A model generated the notes under the pieces. The model was given only the letters and a program-made list of their open reading frames with translations, did not search any database and had not been told where the DNA came from. The position numbers and the translations under genes are program-made. From Saussurea involucrata (Eukaryota; Streptophyta; Magnoliopsida; Asterales; Asteraceae), in contig CM066315.1 in NCBI GenBank assembly GCA_033807775.1, positions 60,294,820 to 60,358,819 of the forward strand: a stretch of DNA of 64,000 nucleotides. Reading direction: 5' to 3'. Positions 11,004 to 21,519 of the stretch are shown here, in pieces (position 1 is the stretch's first letter; every line of letters starts with the position of its first letter).

Positions 11004-11216
11004 ACCGCGCGGGCGGCGATCATGCGAAGACACCTGTCGGGCAAGAATCCTTTGGCCTCGGCGTCGGATGAGCTTGCCTTCTTCTTGAGGGACGTCGGGA
11101 CTGAAAGAGACCTCGACTCTGATGACGAGAAGGAGATCGAGGAGGAAGAGGCGGATGAAGGTTCCAAGGGCGAGGCCTCAGGCAAGGACGTGACCGACAC
11201 TCCTCCTCAGCCCTAG
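11004..11216 (+). pseudogene. Tat-A antisense extra gene, last-exon fragment
   Basis: Plus-strand reading frame opposite to Tat-A pol, ending with a stop at 11214-11216. It encodes AAIMRRHLSGKNPLASASDE followed by an acidic tail (DSDDEKEIEEEEADEG). It is the counterpart of the last exon of the antisense gene in Tat-B (18770-18980, minus), matching to within a few bases of the Ath-1 LTR, which truncates it. Convergent arrangement with integrase: the two stops are about 600 bp apart. Function unknown. Confidence 0.7.
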
Positions 11217-11822
11217 AAAAGATTTTCTTGATATTATTTCTGCTTTTTACCGCTCGACCGTTGGTGGTCGAGCCACTAGGATGTAACCAATTATTTTACG
11301 AATGAAGCTTACTTTTCTGTTGAACTCGTGTATTATTTTGACCCATACATGTCGTAGATAGATATAATATCAATTGTAAAATTCATTAAGTGAAAAATGA
11401 ATCAAGAAGACATGCGACTTAGGCATCCATTGTGATACAACAATTGGAACATAGATCGTAAGACTTTCATGTTTTCAAATTGTGTAAACAAACATAAGTA
11501 CATACGACCAAAGCATTCATTCAAAACATGAAATTTTTCTAAGCTAAAAAACTTAGATCGAGAGGTCGTTAGACCTTATGATCGTACAACTAGATCATAC
11601 GATGAATTTGGATCATGTGTCCCTGCGAAGGAATAATAAAGTCATAGACCTGATTACTCATGTCGTGCGATCTTGAAGTCGTACGATAGACTTAACAACT
11701 TAGGTCGTGCGATCCTGCGACAAAACAATGTCAGGGGTTGGTCGTTGGCTAACCAACGACCCTCCGATGCTTAAGTCAGTAGTCGTCGTGATGAATAAAA
11801 ATTGTAAAAAGACTTAGAAGAA
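11217..11822. other. Tat-A spacer between antisense gene and pol
   Basis: Non-coding stretch between the convergent 3' ends of the antisense gene and integrase. It contains a short inverted repeat (CTCGACCGTTGGTGGTCGAG, 11252-11271), which could serve as terminator hairpin for the extra gene, several TCGTACGA-like palindromes (11580-11730), and GGTCGTTGGCTAACCAACGACC near 11738-11760, a perfect hairpin. The same motifs in the same order occur in Tat-B at 18163-18769. Confidence 0.6.
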
Positions 11823-11824
11823 AT

Positions 11825-13190
11825 ACCTTTTCAAATGTGTCGCATTCCAGCTACGTGGGACATCTTGATTGTCGAGGGTTTGGAGCCAATAGGCACCTTT
11901 ACCCACGACTTCTGAGATACGATAAGGACCTTCCCACTTGGTGGAAAGTTTACCTGCATTGAGCTCTTAAGTGCTTTGGAACACTCGTCAGAGGACATAG
12001 TCGCCTACTTGAAAGACTTTAACTTTGACATTCTTGTTGAAGTGTCGCTCGACCGCTTGCCTCTGCGACGCCATTCTGATCAGTGATGATTCTCTAAGCT
12101 CTTCAAGGGCGTTGAGGTCATAACTTAAATCGACCAGATTGTGATTGACGGAAGTATGCCTCGAGGTTGGGAAGTGAACCTCGACTGGCAAAACTGTTTC
12201 ACAGCCATAAACCAAAGAAAAAGGGGTTTGTCCTATGGACGTGCGGGGCGTCGTGCGATTTGCCCACAGGACCGAAGGGAGTTCTTTGACCCATTTTCCC
12301 TTCGCAGCTTTTAACCTTTTCTTAATCGAAGCAATTATGGTTTTATTGCTTGACTCCGCAAGTCCATTTGCCTGGGGATACCTGGGTGTCGAAGTCGTCA
12401 GCTTGATGTTGCGGTCTTCACAGAATTGTCGAGTCCTGTTGCTTATGAACTAGGATCCATTGTCACAGACAATTTCGGATGGAATCCCAAACCTGCATAT
12501 GATGTTAGTCTGGATAAAAGAGACGACTTCCTTGTCCCGGACTTGGGAAAAGGCAGCTGCTTCTACCCACTTAGAGAAATAATCTGTGAGTACGAGGAAT
12601 ACCTTTTGCCCAGAGGCAGGTGGTAATTTGCCGACAATATCCATACCCCATCTCATGAAGGGCCACGGAATCAGTGTCGAATGCAAAGGTTCAGAAGGTT
12701 TGTGGGACGTACCTGAGTGTCGCTGACATGGATCACAGTTCTAGATATACCTGACGGCGTCTTGTCGCATTGTTGGCCAAAAGTAGCCCTGTCGAGAGAT
12801 ACGATTAGCCAAACTGCGACCTCCTGAGTGATTACCGCACTCTCCATCGTGCATTTCCTGAAGGATCTTCTAAATTTGACTTTTGCTGATGACGCGTCTC
12901 AGGTTTAAGTCTGTCGATAGAGTCTATCTCCGATCACGACATACCTGGATGCCTTGAACCTGATCTTCCGAGCTTCCATCTTGTCTTCTGGGAGTTGGTC
13001 GTGCATAAGAAAATTTCGGATGTCGCATGACCAATCATCTTCCTGGTCTTCGACCTGGACGACATCATCATTTTCGATGGACGACGTCGCCAGGTGGATC
13101 ATAGGAATGCTGTCGAATATTGGTTCGACTAGTACAGACCCAAGGTTTGCTAAGGCGTAGGCTTGAGTATTCTGGTCCCTTGGAATATGT
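11825..13190 (-). pseudogene. Tat-A integrase
   Basis: Minus-strand fragments in order: C-terminal part of the RNase H-IN linker (12905-13190), integrase core with FMRWGMDIVGKLPPASGQ and CDNGS (12450-12686; two of the three catalytic acidic residues), then an in-frame stop directly after CDNGS, then the third part with VYGCETVLPVEVHFP (11988-12215) and the chromatin-proximal C terminus ending in a SWNATHLKRYFF motif near 11825. Integrase joins retrotransposon cDNA to nuclear DNA. The stop and frameshifts inactivate this copy. Confidence 0.8.
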
Positions 13191-13823
13191 TCAATTGAAA
13201 ATGGTTTGAATTTTTCTGATTTTTCTTTTGCCACCTTTAGGCTTGAGTACAGACCCAAGGTTTGCCATCTTTGAATCTGTGCCTGTGAATTCTCCATTCA
13301 TCTGGTTCACGACCAGAAGAGAATCGCTTTTGACATGTAGCGCGGTTGCCCCCGAGTCGTAGGCCATATTCATTCCTACGATCAGGGCTTCGTACTCGAC
13401 TTCGTTGTTGGTGGTCTTGAAGTCGCATCGCACGGAATACACCATCTTGCCCCCCTGTGGTGACTTTAAGACGACGCCTAGTCCTGAACCTCTAATGTTG
13501 GATGAACCGTCGACATACAGAGTCCAAGGCACGTCGTCGTGAGTCGCCACGGTTGACACTTCGAGCTCTACTTCTTTTTCCAGTTCGGGGCTGAAATCAG
13601 CAACGAAATCCGCCAAGGCTTGCGATTTGATCGCGGTCCTGGGCTTAAAATTGATGCCGTAACTGCTGAGATATATACTCCATTTTGCTAAACGACCTGT
13701 CAACTCAGGTTTTCTCAAGACAGACTTAAGAGGAAAGTTAGTCACGACAGTAATAGGATGCGATTCGAAATAGTGTCGTAAATTTTTAGCGGCTATGACT
13801 AGCGATAAAAGCAATTTCTCCAT
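13191..13823 (-). pseudogene. Tat-A RNase H region (archaeal-type second RNase H)
   Basis: Frame of 210 codons. The N-terminal part carries the end of the connection domain (WSIYLSSYGINFKPRTAIKS). Then follows an archaeal-type RNase H with LYVDGSSNIRGSGLGVVL (first Asp), NNEVEYEALIVGM (Glu) and HVKSDSLLVVNQMNGEF (Asp). A second RNase H after the ordinary one is the hallmark of the Tat lineage. The frame shifts near 13240, where 'LGSVL' is repeated from a downstream segment, pointing to a short duplication. Confidence 0.8.
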
Positions 13824-13883
13824 GGAGGAATACCTGGTTTCGGCATCCAGGAGGGATTTACTTACATAGTAGATCGGCAGTTG

Positions 13884-14933
13884 CTACTTTTCATCTTCTC
13901 GTGTCAGGACGACACTTACTGCATTAGGACTAACAGCCAAATATAGCTGCAAGGCCTCATGGTCATCAGGCTTTGATAACAAAGGAGGCGACGTCATGTA
14001 CTCCTTTAATTTTTGCAGTGCTTGCTCATGATCGTCGGTCCAGTCGAAACCTTTATTTTTCCTGAGGACGTTATAGAATGGATGACATCTATCCAACGAT
14101 CGAGAAATAAACCTGTTCAGGGCTGTCACCCGACCAATGAGCCTTTGGACCTCTTTAAAATTCCTTGGAGATTTTATCTCGATAATGGCTTTGATCTGAT
14201 CGGGATTGGCCTCGATCCCCCGACGAGTGACCATATAGCCCAGGAATTTCCCGGCACTGACACCAAAGGAACACTTCGTCGGGTTGAGCTTCATGTTATA
14301 CTTTCGGAGGATGTCGAACGACTGCCTCAAATGCTCGATGTGATCGACTGCTTGCTTCGACTTGACGAGCATGTCGTCAATATACATCTCCATCGTGTCG
14401 CCAAGATGATTTTTGAACATTTTATTCACCAGACGCTGGTAGGTAGAACCTGCATTTTTTAGACCAAAAGGGCATAACCTTATAACAATAAATACCTCGA
14501 TCTGTCATGAATACAGTCTTTTCCTGGTCCTCGACGTGCATCAGGATCTGATTGTATCCAGCATAAGCATCCATGAACGTCAATAGTTCATGTCCTGCTG
14601 TCGCGTCGACCATGACGTCGATATGTGGCAATGGAAAAGGATCTTTTGGATAAGCTTTGTTGAGATCTGTGAAATCGATACAGACCCTCCATTTGCCATT
14701 TTTCTTCTGTACGACCACGACATTGGCAAGCCAGTCGGGGTACTTTACTTCTCGAATTTTTCCTGTCTTGAGGAGATTGTCGACCTCGTCATTAATTACC
14801 TTATTCCGTTCAGGAGCAAATTCACGTCGCTTTTGCTTGACATGCTTAAATGACGGGTCGACATTGAGCTTATGAGAAATAACGTCGGGGTCTATGCCGA
14901 CCATGTCTTCGTGCGACCAGGCAAAGCAGTCGG
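13884..14933 (-). pseudogene. Tat-A reverse transcriptase, main part
   Basis: Continues the RT from 22309 after the Tat-B insertion. It starts with DCFAWSHEDMVGIDP, has WLANVVVVQKKNGKWRVCID and the fingers/palm region, then MPF, where one extra T in a T-run shifts the frame near 14475. It resumes with the catalytic box EMYIDDMLVKSKQ (14340-14390). The YIDD box is intact. The first residues of the apparent ORF (KFCPNT) come from the Tat-B LTR. RT copies the element RNA into cDNA. The frameshift and the Tat-B insertion disable it. Confidence 0.85.
14929..14933. other. Target-site duplication of Tat-B, left copy
   Basis: GTCGG directly before the Tat-B 5' LTR; the second copy is at 22309-22313. 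It lies within the codons for the RT segment around DCFAWSHED, so the duplicated site is visible at protein level too. Confidence 0.9.
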
Positions 14934-15729
14934 TGTTTGGGCAAAATTTCACCAGTCTCGACTACGACCAAATCACTACGAACAATTTCTCACAATAAAG
15001 TCAAAAGCATGAACACTTTATCTTTTTGACCAGAGCTGAGATCGAAAGTTGCTCTCGACCTCGACTGTCGTGACATACTTCTCGTCCTCGACCGACTAAC
15101 ATATAATATTTCTGTTACGTTTTTTTATTCAATGCAAGGTCAATGTCATTTATGGCCAACGGACGTAACCGACAGAAGCAATTATGAGCATTAAACAGCA
15201 GTGACAGTAACAACCGTTATTCCTACAATCATGATGGTCAATTAAAGCTACGAAGACTATAAATACGAAGATCACAGTCTCATTTGCGGACATCTGCTTT
15301 TCCGAAGAACACTCGAAGCAAAGAAATCTCTCTCAACAGTTCGCTCTCGACGCACGACTCCCACGCTCGACGCATAGTTTTTACACACGACACATAGCTT
15401 ATACACATGACGCACTCGTTTTTACATTCGATACACTTGTTACTTTACATTTAAAGTCTTTCCTTTCATTTGTATTGTAATCATTGTACTCTCGACACCC
15501 GAAACGAAGGATATCGCCCCTGTTTGGCGATCATAGTGCAGCGACGACCCCCAAAGTCGTCCACGGGTTTTTTCCTTGTTGAGGTTTTTTCCCGCGTCAC
15601 CAAAATCTTTGTCTCCTTTACATTTCTTCTGTCTTTGTCGCATTGTTTGTCGCGAGATTCCTATTCTTTAGTTGTTAAGCTCCACAATCAACCTTAAGTT
15701 GTCCATCTGGACAATTTTTGGCATTAACA
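14934..15729 (+). repeat. Tat-B 5' LTR
   Basis: Starts TGTTTGGGCAAAATTTCACC and ends TTTTTGGCATTAACA. TATA box TATAAATA at 15258-15265, followed by a repeated CTCGACGCA(C/T)GA motif region at 15350-15430. Pair of 21520-22308, with which it shares length to within 7 bp. Confidence 0.92.
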
Positions 15730-15752
15730 GTTTGGCGCCCACCGTTGGGCCC
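15730..15752 (+). other. Tat-B primer binding site
   Basis: TTTGGCGCCCACCGTTGGG begins one base after the LTR end. It is the same site as in Tat-A (24713-24734, minus) and fits the TGGCGCCCACCG pattern of Tat/Ogre-like elements. I do not assign the tRNA with certainty. Confidence 0.8.
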
Positions 15753-15830
15753 CATCTAGAGACAATCTTCGACAAACGTGCGTCTTACTAACGTTTTCTT
15801 GGAGTTTTCTCTTCTTCTTATTTCAGGATC

Positions 15831-17396
15831 ATGGCAGCCCATGGAAATCAAGAGCAGCTCATTGACCAGATGTATCAAGAGCTGGAAGTTGCGCGAAATC
15901 AAATCAACGTCCTTGTTGATCAAAGTCGAAGGGCGGCTGAGGAAATCGCGCGGCTGAGGAATCCTTTCGGACCACAGAATGGTCCTAGACCATTTGTTCA
16001 GAATCCTGGTCCAAGATAGTTCGGGCAGAATCCAGGGTCCGATCCCTTCATTCAAAACCCAGGCGCGGGTGCCTTCGTCCAGCATCCAGGACCTGAATCG
16101 TTTGGTCAGAATCAACAGCCAGGACCATTCATGCAGAACCAGCAGCCGGGATCTTTTATCCCAAATCCCCAGTTCGGGCCAGTTCCTCCTCAACATTTGA
16201 GGCCTCCACCCATGAACAATGGGTCCCAGCCGTATTACGTCCCTTTCAACGGGGACGCCAATGGCTCGTCGTACGAAAATGGCACCAGTTCGGGAGTTAA
16301 CCCTCCTGCAGGTGCGAATTTCGATCCTAACGACCCCGTCGCTCAGCGGTTGAAGATGTTAGAAGATCAAAATGAACGTGTCCTGTCCTTGCTCGCTAAG
16401 CTACCTAGGGCAGTCGTGCCCGTCGATGTCGAGCCTCGCTCAGGATTTTAGGCATCGCCTTTCGTCGATACCATCGCGACAGTCGACGTCCCGAAGAAGT
16501 ACAACATCCCCACCTTCACACCTAAGTATTCGGGGGTGACCGATCCAACGGAGCACATCGCACAGTATAAGCAGCTCATGTGGACGGTCTTGATCCCGCA
16601 TATGTATCAAGAAGTATGTATGTGCAAGAGTTTTGGGGCAACCCTCACAGGTCCTGCCCTCCAGTGGTTGATCAACCTCAGGCCCAAATCCATCGGGTCG
16701 TTCGCCGAGTTGGTCAATCAGTTCTCCCAGCAGTTCGCCAGCAGTCGCAAGATGGAGAAGCAAACCAGCGATTTATACTATGTCGTGCAAAAAGCTGGGG
16801 AGTCGAACCGGAGTTATTTCAATAGGTTCAATGCGGAGATGATCAGCGTCCGCAAGTGTGACGTCAAGATCGAGATCGAAGCTTATAAACGCGGTCTAGA
16901 CGACAGTTCGGGTTTATACACCGATCTGACCAAGTACCCCCCCAGAGAATTTCGAAGATGCCCGAGCAAGAACCCTAGCGTATATGAGGGTTGAGGACGA
17001 CGCTGCCTTTCATCGTAAGCACACCGACGACAAAAGATTGTTAAGCGTAAAGAAGCCAGAATTCAAGGTGAAGGTAGTGCCCAAGGCAGAGCCTTTGCGA
17101 CAAATCTCGAACGTCCGATTCAAGACAAAAGCAGGTTCAAGACCACGACCAAGTTCCCTCAATACCCTAAGATATCCTCCTACGGATTCAAAGGGACCAC
17201 TAAGGATTTGGTCGAGGCGCTGAAAATCGTCCAGGCGACCATCCGGTGGCCAAAGAAGTCCGATCAAGACGATGCCAAGAAAGATAAGTCGAAGTGGTGC
17301 GACTTCCATGTCGACCATGGTCATGCGACAGATGATTGCATAGCTCTCAAGAAGGAGCTAGCATATCACGTCCCAAAAGAAATCTCAAAGGTATAA
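15831..17396 (+). pseudogene. Tat-B gag
   Basis: Start ATG at 15831 (MAAHGNQEQLIDQMYQELEV). The N-terminal part is a Pro/Gln/Asn-rich region with repeated QNPGP-type units. The capsid-like Retrotrans_gag core follows (CMCKSFGATLTGPALQWLIN, then NQFSQQFASSRKMEKQTSDL), and a zinc-knuckle-like WCDFHVDHGHATDDC motif near 17297-17340. In-frame stops at 16017-16019 and 16449-16451 and a frameshift near 16950 break it. The product would form the particle that packages element RNA; it acts in the cytoplasm. Confidence 0.82.
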
Positions 17397-18087
17397 TCGA
17401 TGATGTCGTTACTCCAGTTAACGACAATCGACCGCCAACCCCCGAGCATGCAAAGGTCGTCAATTGCATCATTGGTGGTTCCGACGTGTGTGGTCTGACG
17501 TATTCCGCAGCCAAACATCATGCCAGCCAAGCACCTGACGACCGACCTATCCCGCGTTCATCAAGACCACAAGGAGATCTGGAATTGGAAGCTATGAAAA
17601 TCATCTTCGACCAAGACGACTTCGGTGACTCATATCAGAAGCATCATGACGGGTTGATCATTCACCTCACGATTGGTAATTGTTTAACCCGGCGAGTCTT
17701 GGTCGATGGAGGAAGTTCGGTGAACGTCATCTTCCTTAATACCATCAAGGCCATGGGAATCGATCGATCAGAAATCACCCGACGTTCGACAACCTTGGTC
17801 GGTTTCAATGGAGAAGCGACAAGTACCTTTGGAGAAATCATCTTGCCAGTCTACGCCGGAGGAATCAACAAGCAGACCAAGTTCAACGTCATCGACTGTG
17901 CGTCATAACATCATCTTAGGTCGACCATGGATCCATGAAATGAAAGTCGTTCCCTCGACGTACCATCAAACCATGAAGTTCCCTACGCCGTGGGGAATCC
18001 AAGAGATCAAAAGTGAGCCAAAAGTCGCCCGTGATTGCTATAAGACCTCCTTGAAGCCACAAAAAAGTCGTGGGTAAAGATATCTGT
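17397..18087 (+). pseudogene. Tat-B protease region, ending at the pol deletion
   Basis: The frame runs through a linker (VVNCIIGGSDVCGLTYSAAK) to an aspartic protease with RRVLVDGGSSVNVIF; the active-site triad is DGG where many retroviral-type proteases have DTG or DSG, as usual for this lineage. A frameshift at about 17905 moves the C-terminal part (NIILGRPWIHEMK...) to another frame. After KPQK (about 18065) the homology to Tat-A pol stops and jumps to the integrase end, which marks the deletion. Confidence 0.8.
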
Positions 18088-18162
18088 CAACTCTCAACCC
18101 TCGACGATCGAGGTATCTCACATGGCTATAATGCAGCACGTCTGGAAAGGTATGTCTTCTAA
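18088..18162 (+). pseudogene. Tat-B integrase C-terminal stub
   Basis: Last 25 codons of pol, aligning with the SWNATHLKRYFF end of Tat-A integrase (LSTLDDRGISHGYNAARLERYVF here, written in pieces: LSTLDDRGI, SHGYNAA, RLERYVF) with the stop at 18160-18162. The junction with the protease region shows that about 4 kb of pol is missing. Confidence 0.75.
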
Positions 18163-18769
18163 GTCCTTTTCTATCTTTCGTATGATTTTTTATCACGACG
18201 ATTACTGACTTAAGCATCGGAGGGTCGTTGGCTAGCCAACGACCAACCTCTGACATTGTTTTATCGCAGATCGCACGACATAAGATTGCAAAGTCTACTA
18301 CACGACTTTACGAGTTTTTCAACTCATATCACACGACATAAGTGTTCAGGTCTATGACTTGATTATTACATCGCAGGAGCATACGACTCAAGTTTCGTCG
18401 TACGATATAGTCGTACGATTATCCAGGTCTAGCGACCCCATGAATTGAGTTTCTTAACTTAGTTTCGTGTTCTGAATGAATGCCTTGGTCGCGTGTACTT
18501 ATGTTTGCCAACATAATCTTAAAATATCAAAGTCTTGTGACTTGTGTGCTCGTCTTTGTAATTACAATGGATGCCTAGTCGCACGATTCCTTCTTTGTTC
18601 TATACTTAATGAATTTCACGGTTGGTATTATATTTACCCACGACATGTGTAAACCAAAATAACACACGAGTTCCACAGAAGAGCAAAATTTCATTCATAG
18701 AATGTGTGATTACATATAAGTAACTCGACCACCAACGGTCGAATACTCAAAATCAAAGATAAAAATTCT
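18163..18769. other. Tat-B spacer between pol end and antisense gene
   Basis: Non-coding stretch matching Tat-A 11217-11822 in reverse complement: GGTCGTTGGCTAGCCAACGACC hairpin near 18222-18243, TCGTACGAT palindromes near 18400, and a CTCGACCACCAACGGTCGA hairpin at 18724-18742 just beyond the stop of the antisense gene. Confidence 0.65.
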
Positions 18770-21213
18770 CTAAAGATTAGAAGGAGCGTCGGCAGCATCC
18801 TTTCCCGAAGCTTCACCTTGGAGGCCCTTGTCCACAACCTCTTCTTCCTCGGCCTCTTTCTCATCGCCAGAGTCGAGATCTTTCTCAGACCCGACTTTGG
18901 CCAGGAAGAAGGCTAGCTCCTCAGTCGTGGACGCAAGGGGATTCTTCCCCTACAGGTGTTGCCTCATGATAGCGGCACGCACAGTTAATCTAGTCAAAGC
19001 GAAGGTCGACGCCGCCTCTTCCTTAAGCTCCTCACCTCCTTCTCCAGGTCTGCCACCTTGGACTTGGACTCCTCGACCTCCTTCTCCTTCATGTCCAAGG
19101 ATGTCTGCCTCCTGACCAACTCCTCTATTTGATCGACAATCAAAGAGAAGGATTGCTTCAAACGAGAGTTCGCGTCGTCCCTCGCATGTCCGACGGCTTC
19201 TAGCTCGTTCAGAGCATCATCGAGCCGTACCGACATATCCTCAGCACATGCCAGAGCAGATTTCTCACTCGTCAGTGTCGCATCCTCCCTCTTGAGGGAC
19301 GAAGATACTAGGCCCTCAATCTTCGTCGTCTCAGCATGCAGGGCCAAGGAAGACTGAAACGTCTGAAATACATAAAAACTAGTTAGTAAAATACATGACA
19401 ACGACAACAACAACGACAAACAAAAAAAGAAAAACAAAGTCTTGAAAGATAGACTTACCATAAACGCCAGATCGGCGACATAAGACCCCGCGCTCTCCAT
19501 AGAGACCCCGTTGAAGTGCTCCCTGAAAGAGGGGAGCTGAAACTTATCCAAGTGGGGGAACAAGCTCGTCCCGTCCACGACATTATCGACCATGAAATCC
19601 GACGGCAACGTAAAGTTTACCGTCGTTTCTTCTCACTCGCCCTCTACCGTCCGCACGCCCTTGCCCTTGTCGGCCTTCGAGGGGTCCGACGTGGCAGCAT
19701 GAGACATCGTCGATGTCGCCGGTTGCGCAGGGACGACGGGTGTCGCGTCGATCGCATCGAAAGTCTCCTCGACAGATGCGGTCGACGCCTTCACCTTCTC
19801 AGGAGAGACGACTCTCGATGAGCCGCCCGTCTTCAAAGACGGTTCCTTCAGAATGGACGTCCTCGTCTTCTTGGGGACTCCCAACCCAGCTGTCGGGGCC
19901 TTCTTTCTCTTTAATACCCCAGACCCAGTAGTCGGGGTATCCTTCCTCCTTTCCCTCATCTTGCGAGCCAATTCGGCTTGAGCCGCCCTCTTGGCCATCG
20001 CAGACGACACCTTCAGCTGGGATTGCTGGGATTCTCCTGAAAAACAAAGAAGAAAGAACAAGTAAGCGACTGAAACAAGAGAAGGAATACGTTGAAAACA
20101 GAGTAAGGTACACTTACCGGTCATCTCTACCTCTGTCGACTCCTCATCCCCCTCTTCTTCCTCAGTCTCCTCCTTCTCTTCTTCCTCCTCTACTTTTTTT
20201 TCCCTCTCTCCTCTCGACTCGTCTGAAACCGATCATTCAAGAAAACCACGCCGTCGTCCTCGTCTATTAAATGACGCGTGACGAATGACCGATCGTCTGG
20301 ACTGATTTCCAAGAACGTAGTCGTTGGGCTCTATGTTGTCAAAGTTGATGTCTGAAAACACAGAGAAAGGAGATTAGCCAAAAAGCAAAGTGACAAATAT
20401 AACAAAGCAGACGCTCGACCAAAGCTAAAACTCACCCGCCATGTTCCATCCAGACCTGATCCAATCACTGTCAGTGTCCAGCGTTGCTACTCGCACGAAG
20501 ACGTACCTGGTCATCCATTTGCGGTCAATAACCGCAGTTTCTAGAACCAGGGTACGATCGACCTTATGCTTCGAGAAGAGGCTGTAGCGACGGTACGTAT
20601 CCTTCTTGACCTGATATGCGGTCAAGAGGTCTTTCACATTCATCGGCGACTCCCAGTGTCCGAAGAGTCGCTCGATAACCTGAATGACCCTCCAGAATTG
20701 GGGCATCAGTTGTCCCGGCGAGAGGTCAAACTCGCACATGAAGGACTTCGCTAGAGGAGAATAGGGCCATACGAAACCTATTCTAAAGGGATACTCGTAT
20801 ATCACGACAAACCACTCGGGGCACATTTCCGGTCGAATCTGACCGGCCTTGCTCACTGAAATCCCCACAGGGATTTTCGCTAGATTTCTAAAACTATCAA
20901 GATCGTCCTGATCCTGGATGGTACTCCTAGGCTCCGTCGACAACGCTAAACCTGTCAACAGTGTTTGTCTATCTGAAAAGCCCCAAATATCCCAATTCCT
21001 TCTAGGCTTCCTAGCAATCGACTTACGACGCATACACAGACTGGAGAGTCGTACCTTATATAGACGCTCTAAAAAACCTCGAAACTCTAAGCAGGTCGAA
21101 GATCTTTGCAGGTTTTGAAAGTATCGAGCGAAGAACACCAAGAAATCGAGAAGAAATCTCTGACTAAAAAACACTCTGAAAACGTAAAATGGAAAAAATC
21201 CATCGTGGGTCAA
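18770..21213 (-). pseudogene. Antisense, four-exon extra gene carried by Tat-B
   Basis: Runs opposite to the element. Exons read by GT-AG sites and matching content: 20436-21213, 20118-20351, 19459-20035, 18770-19362 (stop at 18770-18772). Exon 1 encodes a globular region (EYPFRIGFVWPYSPLAKSF, then SPGQLMPQFWRVIQVIERL) resembling the 'putative gypsy-type transposon' domain (PF04195) found in many plant proteins of unknown role. Exon 2 ends in a strongly acidic stretch. Exon 3 is Lys/Arg/Ser-rich with KRKKAP and PKKTR motifs that could act as nuclear signals. Exon 4 is a coiled coil ending in an acidic tail. A frameshift in exon 2, a stop after the Lys/Arg-rich region of exon 3, and a frameshift and a stop in exon 4 (near 19000 and 18948) break it. 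Extra antisense ORFs between integrase and 3' LTR are known in Tat elements; the function is unknown. Confidence 0.72.
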
Positions 21214-21519
21214 TATTTATGGAAACGATCGTGTCAGATCGAGCCTCTCAATAGTCGACACGTGCCCTGCCTTTTCGAATACTCGACAGATCGTCGACAG
21301 CTGGCGCTTACAGCTGTCGAGCATGATCGTGCGTCAGCATGACGTCACGACCTTATCCCCTTTTCAACTCCCTCTCTAGTTAGAATTGGACCGATCCAGT
21401 TCCAAGGCAACTAAGGAAATCTTCGACACGTGTCACAACCTTAGACGTTCGACTAGCAAAATTTAAAAACTTTTGAAATTTGAATTTGCCACTCCACTTT
21501 TTAAATTTTGGGGGCAAAC
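21214..21519 (-). promoter_or_regulatory. Presumed promoter of the antisense gene
   Basis: The 300 bp between the first ATG of the antisense gene and the 3' LTR. On the minus strand a TATA-like CATAAATATTGA lies close to the ATG (21212-21226), which would leave almost no leader, so the real start may be at a later ATG in exon 1. The 3' end, TTTTGGGGGCAAAC at 21507-21519, is the polypurine tract of the plus-strand element, next to the LTR. Confidence 0.4.
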
